Both the position numbers and the translations under genes were made by a program. DNA of 64,000 bases, taken from assembly GCA_023525715.1 (NCBI GenBank), contig CM042012.1, positions 54,303,004 to 54,367,003 of the forward strand, written 5' to 3'. The DNA is from Cichorium intybus. Its lineage: Eukaryota; Streptophyta; Magnoliopsida; Asterales; Asteraceae. The notes below the pieces were generated by a model, which was not told where the DNA came from, made no database searches, and saw only the letters and a list, made by a program, of their open reading frames with translations. Below, piece by piece: positions 1 to 11,861 of the stretch. Every line of letters begins with the position of its first letter. Position 1 is the first letter of the stretch.

Positions 1-1190
1 CATGGTTCTACAAAGTTAACTATATATTTTATGCTTAAATAGATTTTCTTTTCAGTCCACCTAAAGTTTAATTTATGTGGATGGATCCTTTTCATAAAAC
101 CCGAGAAAAGCAGCTTCTTTTCAAACTTCTAAACTAAAACATTCCTACGTCAAAATTTGTGTAATTTTCATGTAGTTTGTTAAATATTGTTTTTGGCAAA
201 TTTGTGGAACGAGGGTTTGTGACCGTGCATTACAGCGGAAGTTTAAACAAAAAGATATGGTATACGATCAGTTAATGGATACCGCAACAGTTGAAATTGA
301 ATCAGAAAAAATAAAATTAAAGCACCCAATTTTCTTGAACACATAATATATCCAAGTTTATAAACAATTGTTAATTTAGTGAGCTTTCAAACAAAAAAAA
401 TAATGAAGGGGAAGAGAAGAGAAACATGATCTGATTATTTGATTGTCCATTTTTTTTTTTTGTGATATACATATTATGTTGAGGTATTCTTTGTGATCGG
501 GGAAGAGGAAAGAAACATGATCTGATTGTTGCTATTATTTGATTGTCCAAAAATATAATCTTTCTCTTATCGCAATTTACTTACAATTTTACCAATAATA
601 GCAACATAATATGTTGTTATGGTGAGGATTAAGGACATTGCTATTTCCCACAATTTAGGGTGTTCAAAAATATTGAAATCTAGATATCCGACTCAAAGAA
701 CTGAAACGAAATTATCTGGATTTTTTCCATTTGAAATTCAGATATCCTATTTTGGCATTCAAATGGATAGTGAAATTTGAAATTTTTGGCTATTCGGATT
801 ATCTCATACCCAAAATAAATTAATTTATATTTTAAAGTCAGTTTATTTAATGTATTATTTTGAACTAGAATTCAAAAACTATGGTGTTCTGGCGGTAGTT
901 TAAGCAATGATTTTTGTTATATAATATATTTTTTTAAAATTAAAGTTTCACCATTTGTAATGCATGATCCACAATTGCAACACACTTTGCATTCTTACTA
1001 ATAATTTTATGGGTAAACGTAGAGTACATTGTCCAAATTGTATTGTCCAAATTGGTATTGAGGCCCAGTAAAAATATAATCATAATACATGATATAAATT
1101 TAGAGATACAATGTTGTAACATAAAAAAAAAAAGTAAGATGTTAAATGAAGCAACTACATATAAGTGCACTGCTTTTTTTTTCATGTAGG
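1..1190. other. Unassigned AT-rich sequence
   Basis: No coding signal is visible. A sentence of about 30 bases around GAAACATGATCTGATT occurs twice (about 423-451 and 512-549). Around 657-800 the text GGGTGTTCAAAAAT followed by gat/atc-rich sequence resembles one end of a hAT-type MITE, but no matching far end or TSD was found. Confidence 0.4.
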
Positions 1191-1195
1191 ACTAA

Positions 1196-3921
1196 TGTAA
1201 CGACCCAAAAATCTTGAATTTATATTCGAGATAACACGTAAGGTAAATACCAAAAATCTTGAAAGTTGTGAAATAATGTAGCGGGAAATGTGGTAAAACA
1301 ATAATAAAAAGTTATAAAATACTAGTTTATGCGTAGTTCGGGTTGTAATGTGTGAAAAGTGAAATTGGCCAAAAAGGGTAATTTGGTCATTTGACCAAAT
1401 TCATAAATTACCATGAAATTGTATTTTTGTCTTTTGGACTAAAAATGTAAGAATTATAGTTCCAAGTGGAAAAATTTAATGTTGGTGCCAAAAGTCCAAG
1501 GAATGAAAGTTCAGGTGCTGAAATGTCATTAAGGCAAAGTATGGAAAATATAAATATGAGAAAATATCTCATAAATAGACATAAAAAACAGAAGAGAGCT
1601 CTGGGAGATTCTGGAAGGAACGGGAATACGGGTTCGCGAAGAGAAGCAAGGATCGAAGCGAGGAAATCAAGGATTTAACTTGGAACTTTTAATTTCAAGC
1701 TTCCAAGGTAAGAAATCATCAACCCTAAGCTTAGTTATTCCAGTTTTGTGGGTAATCTACAAACTGAAAATTTGATATGAAGTTGCTACAACGAAATCAA
1801 ACGTTCCATCTAGCTCAAATCAACACAAGAAGTGGATTTCTAATCATGAATAGTGGTTAAATCCATGGAAATGGGTTTTGAGCTCAAGAACCCTAGAAAT
1901 GGGTTTATGGGAATGAACTTGATTTTTATGATCTTATTAAGTCATATATGTTATAATTGAAGTGAGAAATCAGTTCCATTCTCAAAAATTTGTTAAAGTG
2001 ATTTTTGAGAAAAAAAATGGGTTTTCGGGAATGATTTCAATCAAAGATGATGAAATTAGTAAATTGTGGTTAAAATGCATGAAGAAGCTGTTATTAGGGC
2101 CTAGAAGTGACCCTAAGACGATTAAGTCATGTATTAAGAACTTAATGTAAGGAATAGTGCAGCTGTAGCTTGAAAAATCGTCCAATATAGCAATATACTA
2201 CAGATCGCGACCCGACCGACCCAATGGTCGCGATGCGACCTGACGGCAGAGGCAAAATGCAGTTTTTCATTCAAGTTTCCTGCCAAGTGATTTTCAATTT
2301 TGAGTTTTGGTCCAAAACTTGTCCGTTTGATCCCAAATTTCAAACATAGGTCTATTATGGTCTCAAACTTCGTGGAAAATTGTCGGAACCGAAATACGAC
2401 CCCTCGAGGGTACTGTAGTAAAATACGTATAATATACGATTTATTTAAAGTTGGTCATTTAAAAGTTATAGACTTATTATGACCCAAGATAGTATTATAA
2501 GGACTCTAATAAATTATAGAGTCAGTTAGCATGAATGTTAATGTATAACATGTTAAATATAGGTCCATGCCAAGTGATTAATGGATCAAAAGAGTATAAA
2601 TACAAGGAACGCGTAGCCAATTTTCTAGCAATACGTGAGGTGAGTACATGCAGTATGTTTACCCAATCTGGGGTACATGGCAAGTAAGTATTTTAAGGAT
2701 TTCTTATAAAATTTCTATATGTGAAATTATATGCAAGAGTATTATTTCTAACTTGTTTGTGAAAGTATAATGTTATATTTGAAGTTATGTTTTGGTCTAT
2801 GAGCCTATTATGTGAAAGTATGTTTTGGTCTATGAACCAATTATGTGAAAGTATATTTTGAATACAAGATATACATGTTTGAAAGTATGGATAGGCATAT
2901 AGCCATAAAATGTTTAAGAAGTATGTTTTGGTTACAAATTGTATATGTTTTCAAGTATGAAAGGGCATATAGCCACAAGATGTTTGGAAAGTATGGTTTG
3001 GCATTAAGCCTAAAATGTTATAAAGACATGTTTTAAACATATGGTTTATGTGAAACGAAAGTTATGAATTTGGCATTCAGCCATAAAGACAAGAAATGGT
3101 GAAGTTTGGCAATTAGCCACTATGCAAGTAAGTAATGTTAAAGTAAGCAGAAAGTGTTTTGTATGACTAGTAATTGTAGCAAGCAGCGTTAGTAAGGGAA
3201 CTATGTTCCAACCTACCTGGGTTAGGTAAGGGGTCTACTGGGGAAAAGCCACATCGCGAAGTAGATCGCCTCAGCACTTCTATGATGAGGATTGATCCGT
3301 TCTTTCTAGCCATAGATACTTGGGGTATCACTTATAGTGATTAAAGCCCTAAGTATAAAAATCCAGCAAGCTTATAAAACCAGTCAAAGAAAGTAAGAAA
3401 GAAGCTGTTTTTGTAAAGTATATTATGAAGAAATTTTGAAAAGTAACGAGTTATAGTATATTACTACTATAAAGTTTTGAAAGATGCTATTTTTCCAAAG
3501 TATGTTATGAAATGTTTTAGAGAAGTAAAGAGTTATAGTATATTATTACTATAAAGTTTTGACAGAAGTTTTATGTTATAAATTTACAAAAAGTTGGAAA
3601 AAGAAGTTAAAGGTTTGAGTCTAAAACTCATGTAACTCACGAGACATTTTTGTCTTACGTATTTTATGTTTTGCCATGTATTCCAGATTAAATGCTATAC
3701 TATAATTGGATGAAGTTTAGCTGGAGTGGAGTCACATAGCTCCTATATTGGACTCAATGTTCAATCCTTTCTTGCTTACTATGGTTAGTTTTGATATGAA
3801 TTTGTACACCCACTGTTTTAAGCATTTAAATTATCGGTTTTTGATAAACCGTATTTTTTTGTATTCATGTATTTATACGAAAAACCATAGTATTTGCAAA
3901 CAGTAGAAATGGGGTGTCACA
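1196..3921 (+). mobile_element. Solo LTR of a Gypsy-type retrotransposon
   Basis: The segment starts TGTAACGACCC and ends GGGTGTCACA (TG...CA) and is flanked by a perfect 5-bp TSD, ACTAA (1191-1195 and 3922-3926). It is 2726 bp, non-coding, with no partner LTR or internal region in the window, so it is best read as a solo LTR left by recombination between two LTRs. A TATA-like box (GTATAAATAC) lies near 2594 on the plus strand, which sets the likely orientation. About 350-400 bp upstream (2203-2250) is a GC-rich patch with repeated TCGCGA/GCGACC motifs in otherwise AT-rich DNA. The end sequences resemble Del/Tekay chromovirus LTRs, but that family call is an inference. Confidence 0.82.
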
Positions 3922-3926
3922 ACTAA

Positions 3927-4602
3927 TCTTAAAAACATAAAAAAAAGTGTGTACCGCTTGGATGCATTCCAAGACTCGATCTGCTGCATCTTGGTTACGT
4001 AGGAGACTGTAGCAATAAAAAAGAAAATAAAGTAGGATGAAGCATGAAAAAAGAAAAATAGAAAATAAAGTAGGATGCTATGATTTGGTTGATTTTTAAA
4101 AGTGTAGTTCCTTAATGAGAAAAAACTAAAATATAGTGTTTTCATAGAAAAATGGAACTAAAATGCTATTATGGCATCCTTTTCAATTCTTTCTATTAGA
4201 ACAATGTACTTTCGGGTTTTTTTTTCCTTAATAACAATAATAATAGGGTGATTCTATCCTCACCCTCCCAAAAAGCATATTACAAACACAAAATTACTAA
4301 ACATACCCCCCATAAATGTGTGTGTTGGGGGTTAGCTATAGCACAACCCTAATAATAATGTGTGAAGCATGCAAAAAATGAAATTACAGTGCTTTAATAG
4401 AAACAAATGAAAGTATGATGCTATTATAGCATCTTTTGTCATTTCTTTCAATTAGAGCAACGTGGATATAACATCCTGTTGTGCTGGATGTCCGCTTCTG
4501 TTACCGTGGGCCCCTCGTCACCGGCCACGCTCTTGGCTTTGCTCATTTCCTCGTTTTTGTCTATTAGAGCTTACATTTATGTATTGGGATCCATTTCTCT
4601 AT
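3927..4602. other. AT-rich spacer with two palindromic repeats
   Basis: Two related, imperfectly palindromic stretches of about 65 bp (about 4143-4206 and 4393-4459) share ATGCTATTATRGCATC and flank the small MITE at 4245-4350. Nothing coding is visible. Confidence 0.4.
4245..4350. mobile_element. 106-bp MITE, Mutator-like
   Basis: The ends AGGGTGATTCTAT and, on the other strand, AGGGTTGTGCTAT form imperfect terminal inverted repeats. They are flanked by a 9-bp direct repeat AATAATAAT (4236-4244 and 4351-4359), the TSD length typical of Mutator-like elements. The TSD is simple sequence, so chance agreement is possible. Confidence 0.5.
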
Positions 4603-4610
4603 CTCATAGC

Positions 4611-5244
4611 TAGGGGTGTTATTCGGCCGGTTATTTCGGTTTTCGGTTAAATCGGTTCGGTGATTTCGGTTTTTTAACATTTCTAAATTAACCGTAACCA
4701 AACCACATAAGGTTCGGTTAAATCGGTTTCGGTTTATTCGGTTCGGTTTACCGGTTAAACCAAATAAAAAAATAAGTTCATTATAAAGTACAAAGACTTG
4801 GCAAAAAACTGAATCTTGTCCAAACCTGGGTTAAACCGATTTAAAGATGTTGTTTTTCCTATTTAGAGGTCGATGGATTTCTACTACTCATTGATGTCTT
4901 TCTTAAATTTCCCTTTTCTAGGAAAAGTTTTCATAATTTTTTGTGCATCGATTTGAAATATCAAACAAAACATATACCACATTCATTTGTTTAATTCAAA
5001 CGAATGTAAAGTATAAAGTGTAAATATATAAATATAAATTGTAAAAAAATATACATGATTACTTATTCGGTTTTTTCGGTTTAACCAAACTAATAAAAAT
5101 TTAACCAAAACTAAACCAAATAAGGTCATGCTTATTCGGTTAACCAAACCAAATTAACCGAAAACCAAATAAACCAAACCAAATAACCCAAACGTCATTG
5201 GGTTCGGTTTGGTTATTCGGTTTCGGTTTTTTGTCACACCCCTA
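4611..5244. mobile_element. Non-autonomous hAT-type MITE
   Basis: The terminal inverted repeat TAGGGGTGT is followed at both ends by long stretches of CGGTT / AACCG motifs that can fold back on each other. A perfect 8-bp TSD, CTCATAGC, flanks it (4603-4610 and 5245-5252), as expected for the hAT superfamily. The 634-bp body has no ORF, so movement would depend on a transposase made elsewhere. The dense repetition of TTCGGTT and AACCGAA through both arms may mark subterminal transposase-binding sites; that is inference from how hAT elements usually work. Confidence 0.88.
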
Positions 5245-5448
5245 CTCATAGCTCCCCTGCGTGTTCAAAGTCAAACCTTGGTGTCAAATAAAAATGTATT
5301 ATTTATTTTGTATTTGTACTTTTCCAAAAGATGGGTTTATATTTAATAACAATAAATGTTATTGTTATTAACCCACCAGAATTTCTCCTGGTTAACTCGG
5401 TCAAAATCTATTACAAAAAAACAAAAGAAGAATACATGTACTACTGGT

Positions 5449-5942
5449 GTGCCAACTCTGCAGCAACAACTACAGCATCATTAGTGTACCGAAGCTTGTG
5501 GTGAATTTCATATCGTTCTCTCAATCCTTTCAGAATTTGTATTGTTTCGTCAACGGATGGTCCGAAACCTTAACAGGTTGAAACCGTCTCTCCAATACTG
5601 GATCTTTCTTGATATGTTTTCGGTATTCATCAAGTGTGGTAGCCCCAATACACTGTCACATAAATTCACAGTAAATTTTTTTGCCTAATAAAGAACACAA
5701 TTATAGCAGTAAATTTTTGAAGTATTATAATTTACTTGTAATTCACCTCTAGCCAGAGCTGGTTTCAATATGTTAGCACATAGTAGCATCAATGGCTCCT
5801 TCTGCTGCTCATGCCCCGATTAAAGTGTGAACCTCATCAATAAACAGAATTATGTCATCACTTTGTTTTTTTTCTTCCATTAACTTCTTTAATATTTCTT
5901 CAAACTCCTCTCGATATTTTGTGCCATGTATAGGGTTAATAT
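5449..5942 (-). pseudogene. ClpC: ClpC/HSP93 chaperone fragment
   Basis: Two minus-strand exons match the first AAA+ ATPase domain of the chloroplast Hsp100 chaperone ClpC, which unfolds proteins for the stromal Clp protease and the import motor. The first (about 5746-5942) reads KYREEFEEILKKLMEE and then QSDDIILFIDEVHTLIGA, containing the Walker B motif FIDEVH. It is followed by a stop where the family has Gly, a second stop, and the words NILKPALARGELQ. An intron with GT...AG ends separates it from the second exon (about 5449-5654), which begins CIGATTLDEYRKHI and continues through DPVLERRFQPV to KLRYTNDAVVVAAELAHQ, with a frameshift after RFQPV. Only about 110-120 residues of a roughly 900-residue protein are present, so this is a dead captured piece. 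Family identity is strong; the source paralogue is unknown. Confidence 0.88.
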
Positions 5943-6077
5943 TACCTGAATATAATAGAAAAGAAAATAGCTTTAAATTGGGTTATATAAAAAGAAATAG
6001 CAATGCACTTTCGTTTGGATATGGGATGGATTTTCATCATTTCATCAGCTAATTCTCTTCCTTATTCTTTTTTCTAG

Positions 6078-6293
6078 TGGATGGTCAAGTGAAATGCGAA
6101 AAGTGGATACGTGATGACGATGACCATACTGAAGAGTGAAAGTCAAGCTGGTGGTTGAACAAAGATAGTGACTTTTGACTGGCCGTACGCTTTTGCAAAA
6201 GGGAAGCTATTCGTGTTAACTCTTACTGCAAGATTAGAGGGTTATCAAGTTAACGTTGATGGAAGACACATCACTTAATTCCCTTATCGAGCC
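6078..6293 (+). pseudogene. Hyp O-galactosyltransferase fragment, galectin-domain exon
   Basis: After a splice-acceptor-like TTCTAG the plus strand reads DGQVKCEKWIRDDDDH, a stop, KSSWWLN, then (after frame slips) DWPYAFAKGKLFVLTLTA and LEGYQVNVDGRHIT, a stop and FPYRA before GTAAGC. This word order is that of the galectin-like domain of plant GT31 beta-1,3-galactosyltransferases (GALT class), Golgi enzymes that add galactose to hydroxyproline of arabinogalactan proteins. At least two stops and one frame change show it is not functional. It is a single exon of a roughly 640-residue gene and runs opposite to the neighbouring ClpC piece, so the two were probably captured separately. Confidence 0.85.
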
Positions 6294-7175
6294 GTAAGCA
6301 CCATCTGTAAAAATAAAAAAAGAAATAATAGTCAATATAATGTTGCTGTAACAGAAAATGGCCTTGAACCCCTCGGGTTCAAAATCAAGTCAAATGGATG
6401 AACGGTAAAATTAAACATATTGTAAGATTTTCAGGATGTTGCTACCATATTCCTTCATCTCCATCAAGTGGAGATATGAACTCGTTGATATATGGTAACC
6501 TAAGAACAACAAAATGGTAACAGAGCAAAATCAGAGAAAGAAATAAAGAAAATCAAACCGCCCTTACTTCTGATTCAAAAACCTAAAGATTGTAAAAGAG
6601 CAAAATCGAAGAAAGAAATAATCAAATCGAAAAAAAAACATAAGAATTATGTAAGGAATCGTCACTGTATTTGGTTTTTATGTATTTAAAGACTAACTTT
6701 AGAATTCCGTACCAAAGCAAGATTGAAATTGATTTTCGATTTTTTATTGTTGGATTAGTGTCCAACTTCATTAGATCGGTGCATCCTTGATGCTCTGCTC
6801 CTAAAAATGGTTCCTGCCAAGATGAGTAATGTTGGTGGTTGTTGAGAAGACGTTGGTGGAGATAAAGGATATTAGGGCTTGAGACTAGTGTAGCAGCAGT
6901 GGTGATGAGGCGGTGACAATGGTTGCGGTGGTTAGGGTTTTAGTAGAGAGAGTAAGAACGGTGGCATCATTGAGTGAAGGAGAATGTGATGGTTGATGAA
7001 GACGTGAAGAACCTATGCTTCCGTGTTAAGAAAGAAGGGATATGAAAGTCTTTTAAGCGCAGTGGTATAAAACTGTTTCTTGATTTGATCTTAAGAAGAG
7101 TACCACAATATTTGATAAATGTTATGTTTTATAATTTGCCAATGGTTGATTAAATCTTGTTTTTGGCCTCCCACG

Positions 7176-7807
<632 letters not shown>

Positions 7808-7815
7808 CTCCCACG

Positions 7816-8549
7816 AATTCGAAAATTCCAAAAACTATGTAGCTCAAATTACATGTATAGCTTCTTATATAAAATAAACGATTTGATTTTTTTTTTGTCA
7901 TGATTTGTTGAACAAAAAATTGGTGTTCAGCCAAATGTTGAGATAGACTTGTTAAGTATATGGAGCCCGAGTTTGAGTTTAAAAAAATTATATTTCTTGT
8001 AAATCGGTTTTTTACCGGTTTAACATCTTTAGTTCAACCAATTTTTGATTAAAATGGACGATTTTTTCCAGTTTAACTGAAACCCGTTTTATAAAGCTTG
8101 TGGAACGGTGACTTGATTGGTTTCTGGTTGGACTGGTTGATTCGATTTTTTATTGCATATGACCCAACCGGCCACAAGTATCGTTAATTCTTTCATTTTT
8201 TAATGGTCCTCCGTTTCTCCCGACCCCCCACCCCCGAATTCCCCAGTTTCTCTCGACCCCAATCCCGAAACCGAATTCCTGCGGTTCTTAGCACCCACCG
8301 TGGGAATTTCGAAACGGAACCGTTTGCTCCTGCCTCCATTACAACGTTTTTCCGTTTGAGACTCGAAAAACACTATTTCATCCATGGGAATTTCGGAACG
8401 GAACCGTTTGCTCCCGATCCAGAAAATCTAACGGGACTAAAATCCGTTCCCACTCTTGCTCCCAAGTTTTTTAAAAGAGCACTTTCTGAACAGAATCGGA
8501 CGAGTTTTCCGATAATTTGTTTAGGTAATCCTTTCTGGGTCAAGTATCA
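7816..8549. other. Unassigned spacer with short direct repeat
   Basis: A unit of about 30 bp around GGAACCGTTTGCTCC occurs twice (near 8301-8333 and 8389-8420), and CGGTTTTTTACCGG lies near 8005. The open frame at 8203-8565 has no recognisable protein similarity and is probably chance. The patch may be an eroded MITE, but no TSD was found. Confidence 0.35.
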
Positions 8550-8558
8550 TATTTTAAA

Positions 8559-10284
8559 GGGTTAATGTCACTGTAGCCTAATCAACTTTCTGTTTTTTTC
8601 CGAATTGGTCACCAAACTTTTTTTTTACACAATAGGTCACTTAAGTTGTAGTTTACCTGTTAAATAAGGGATCGACGCCTAAAACAACAAGTTTCCTAGT
8701 TAAATTGCTTAGTTGGCAAATTATGACGTGGAGAGAAAGTGGACACGTCATCATCCTCATTACAAGAATGTTGAACACACATAAATAATTACTCAAAATT
8801 TGCATATGACTCCAAGACCTCCATTCCCCGCTCCTCGCTCCTGAGAAATCGATTGCAAGACGACCTTATACAACGAACAACATGCCAACAACAAACCTAA
8901 CCCTAACAATAATGCTTCGAATTGTAAGGTCAAGCTTATTTGCCGTTATGGAGGTAAAATAATTACACGGCTACATGAAAATTAACTCGCTTATATCGGT
9001 GGGGATGCCAAACTCCTCACAGTGAATCGTAAAATTAGGTACGCATCGATTTTATATAAACTCGGTTTGCTTCACAATTTATTTATTTGTATCAATTGAC
9101 AGAGGAAGACCTTGATGCGTTGATCTCGGTTATAAACGACGAGGATTTGGAACACATGATGACCGAATATGATCGGATTTTCCGATCGTTGGTGAAGCCT
9201 GTAACGCTTTGGTTGTTTTTAGTTCCTTTATTATCGTCGACTTATGTTAACGGTGGTAAAAGTAAGATGAAGTAGCAGTGGTTCGTCGATGCTTTGAATG
9301 TCGTGCAGATCTCATCTGTTCACGCTTCTTCGCCGTTTGTGACTGTACATGCTCCGTCAAAGTTGCAGGATGTCATGGCGGTTGTCGTACCAAAAACAAA
9401 CGTTTCAAAAGGCGCTCATCCGGAGTTGGAGTGTGGTTCGGAGGATAGTACTAACAATCATCTCATGATCTTTAATCCAATCTCAAAGAATCCAGATTAT
9501 AGCTAGTCATGAGCAAGCTATGAATATTGACCGCCTATCACGGAGACTATTACGCTCGGAAAATTCAACCAGCACCGGTGGGTGACAGGTCAGCCCTGGT
9601 ACTGACAGGAACGACATATTCTTACTGGGTTTTAGAATTTATCAGAACCCCAATTCGAATTCGATGAAACCATTCTCAATTGAGGAAGCATATATGGACC
9701 TTCAACAACCAAAACAACAAAAGTTCTTTACTGGGTTCACAAATTCCTTAAAAACCCACCTCAAATCTTGCAACAACCTTTTCAATTGAACCGAGATAAG
9801 AACAATAAAAACGAATTTTGAGGGGTGTTGTAGAGAGAGAAAGTGAGGAACAGTTGGGAAATCAATGAATTAAAAGCCAGAGAGACATTGATAGAAAGAG
9901 AGGTCCCTATTTTTATCTTCACAATTTTGTGTTGCGTTTTTATCTTCACCGATTTTGTGTCGCTTAGTGTTGCAGAAGAATATGTGAATTTGGTGAAGAA
10001 CAATGCCCTGTTTTATTTTTCCCCCAAGTGCGAGTGATTAGAAAGAGAGGGAGAGATTGGTCAACAAAAATGGTACAATCTCAATGTTTTCTTTAACAAA
10101 TTTATTAAATTCAAAGTCAGCTATCAAGTCAGCAATAATACCCGATGACTGCTTCTCAAGATTTAAAATGGTTTAATTGACATGTAAATTATGATTTTAG
10201 TGACCTATTGTAAAAAAAAAAAAAAAATTTGGTGACCAATTCTGGAAAAACAGAAAGTTGATTGTGCTATAGTAACATTAAGCC
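8559..10284 (+). mobile_element. Pack-MULE (Mutator-like element with captured gene DNA)
   Basis: Inverted terminal arms of more than 100 bp, beginning GGGTTAATGTCACTGTAGC at the left and GGCTTAATGTTACTATAGC on the opposite strand at the right, both continue through ATCAACTTTCTGTTTTT and a poly-T run followed by ACAATAGGTCACT. A perfect 9-bp TSD TATTTTAAA lies at 8550-8558 and 10285-10293. Long TIRs plus a 9-bp TSD define a Mutator-like element. There is no transposase; the centre holds a broken PB1-domain gene fragment (about 8926-9506) and, to its right, C/T-rich sequence that reads like a plant promoter or leader on the minus strand. Confidence 0.9.
8926..9506 (+). pseudogene. PB1 (Octicosapeptide/Phox/Bem1p) domain gene fragment
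   Basis: The plus strand reads KVKLICRYGGKIITR, a stop, LAYIGGDAKLLTVNRKIRY, a further stop, then in another frame TEEDLDALISVINDEDLEHM followed by EYDRIFRSL. This is the order of a plant PB1 domain: the basic KxxCxYGG start, the IGG(D/E) word, and the acidic OPCA-type segment ending in EEDLDAL...DEDL. PB1 domains mediate head-to-tail protein association and in plants occur in RAF-like kinases and PAL OF QUIRKY-type proteins. Downstream, a piece reading QWFVDALNVVQISS resembles the region after PB1 in that family. Stops and a frameshift make it non-functional. Its place between MULE arms shows it was captured. Confidence 0.82.
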
Positions 10285-10293
10285 TATTTTAAA

Positions 10294-10654
10294 ACTGGTT
10301 TTGTTCCAAAATTTTGTCCAATTATTTTGTAGCCGCCGTTAACTGATATTACAATCAAACAGTTGGCAAATATTATTGATTTTGTTTTATTATTTTTAAA
10401 TACGTATGATTTGTTTCTATATTTTCATATTTTGGTTAAAACAAATGAAAACATTTAACATAAGCTTTTATTGAAATCGTTTGTTTAGAAAAAAAATGTT
10501 GAATGTATAGTTAGTTTTGATTAAAATTCCATTTTAAAATTACTTTTAATGGGGACATGATGGGGTCGAAATTTATTTAAGATGTTGTTTGAGATTGCTT
10601 ACTTAAGATGTTTATTGATTTATTTCGGTTTGATATCGGAAATAAAGAGTTTTA
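10294..10654. other. AT-rich spacer, nothing recognised
   Basis: No ORF, repeat pair or TE end could be supported in this stretch between the Pack-MULE and a small MITE. Confidence 0.5.
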
Positions 10655-10861
10655 AGTGTTTGAATGAAAAGATTTCATAAGAACTTATTGACTTAAATAA
10701 GCACTTTTTGATAAGTTAGTTCTCCTTTACTTATTGACTTATCTGAATAGTTTTTAATAAGTTATTTTCTTATTACACACATAAACAATATTTGCTAAAC
10801 ATTAAAAAATGATTTATCAGCTTATTATGTTTTGGTAACGGATAAGCTAAACCAAACACCT
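10655..10861. mobile_element. Probable MITE
   Basis: The left end AGTGTTTGAATGAAAAG and the inverse of the right end (GGTGTTTGGTTTAGCTTATC) are imperfectly inverted, and the interior repeats AACTTATTGACTTA and ATAAGTTA words. The outline resembles GTGTTTGG-type plant MITEs. No clean TSD was found. Confidence 0.4.
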
Positions 10862-10876
10862 TTTCTAAAACTCTGT

Positions 10877-11494
10877 TTTCACACCGGATAAGATACGGTC
10901 AAAAGTCAAAAGATAAAAACCTCACTATCTAATAGTTAGGGTAAGTAAGGGTCGAACCAAGGAGTTCGTGGTTGTCACTCTTATGTCGATAACAAGACCA
11001 TACTATAATGTCACTTTATAGCAGATATATGTTACTACACTTTTGATCCCAGAACAAACTAAAAACAATCATAAAAACCTCAACCAAACAAGATCTAAAC
11101 ATAAACTATAGATCCCAACACCGAATGATACTAAAAATTGAATCGTTCATAAAATAAACTTAAATAACAATTGTTCTTGAAACCCACAACTGAAATAGGA
11201 GCTAAATGCTTACTCTTAATCAAAAAACCATATCAAAAACCAGATCTCTGTGGTTAGAAAAATTCCTAAATGTGGAATACTCATAGCACAAGAGAGATTA
11301 CAAAACTAGAATGTTTGCAACTAAACGTAAATCTAACCAACTATAAGTATAAAACTGAAAAAGCCATGAAATTGAGTCAAATATGCCAGAGATTCACTCG
11401 ATGGATCAACCTTCGCTCCCGAAATCTAACCAACTATAAGTGTAAAACTAGAATAGTAATAAACTTTGAATCTGACGGCCCGCGCCGCCAACTA
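10877..11494 (-). repeat. LTR of Athila-like relic B, first part
   Basis: From about 10877 the sequence runs parallel to the start of the LTRs of element A: CACCGGATA..ACGGTC, then CCTCACTATC, a GGGTCGAACCA/GGAGTTCGTGG stretch, and a CTATAATGTCAC segment. It is clearly diverged. It stops at 11494, where Copia E begins. The rest of this LTR resumes at 32464 after E and D are removed. The combined length (about 930 bp) is close to the 980 bp of the A LTRs. Confidence 0.6.
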
Positions 11495-11861
11495 TGAAGG
11501 GTTTTCTAGCAAACAATGAACACAAAAACTCTTATGGTTCACATGCAACCCTAGAAAGATCTATGTTTTCTTCTATGAAGATAATAAACTAAAACCTAAA
11601 GGCCAACAATTAATTCTAAAGTTTAAATCAGAAGAACCAACCTTTGAATATTGTTCTTGAAGCTAGCAGCAAAAGTATCCTGCCTCAGATGCAAGTCATA
11701 CCCACAGCAATGGAGAAGATAGTCCAGCAGAGTTTGTCTGGTGAAAATGGCACAGGTTTTAGGGTGGCCAGGTGCCTCCTTTTATAGCCTCCAAGGGTTA
11801 CAGCTAAAACCCTAAGGAGCCTCCAAGTGGGCATTTTGAGGAACACTCCTCAATTGGCGCA
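11495..11861 (-). repeat. Truncated 3' LTR of Copia E
   Basis: It aligns with 20771 onward but lacks about 55 bp near 11831. Homology ends after GGCGC at 11861, so the half carrying the TGTTGG end is missing or replaced. Confidence 0.75.

Larger units (their letters stand above)
5253..7167. other. Region of captured gene fragments, carrier unknown
   Basis: This interval holds a broken ClpC fragment on the minus strand (5449-5942) and a broken galactosyltransferase exon on the plus strand (6078-6293). The stretch at 6780-7020 reads, on the minus strand, like a C/T-rich plant 5' leader. Two unrelated gene pieces in opposite orientation within 1 kb, introns retained, suggest DNA-level capture by a Helitron or Pack-MULE. 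I could not find the carrier's ends. The remainder is AT-rich with no other coding signal. Confidence 0.5.

Noticed and set aside
8203..8565. 120-codon plus-strand frame
   Set aside because: Its end runs into the left flank of the Pack-MULE, it contains a 30-bp direct repeat, and it has no family likeness.
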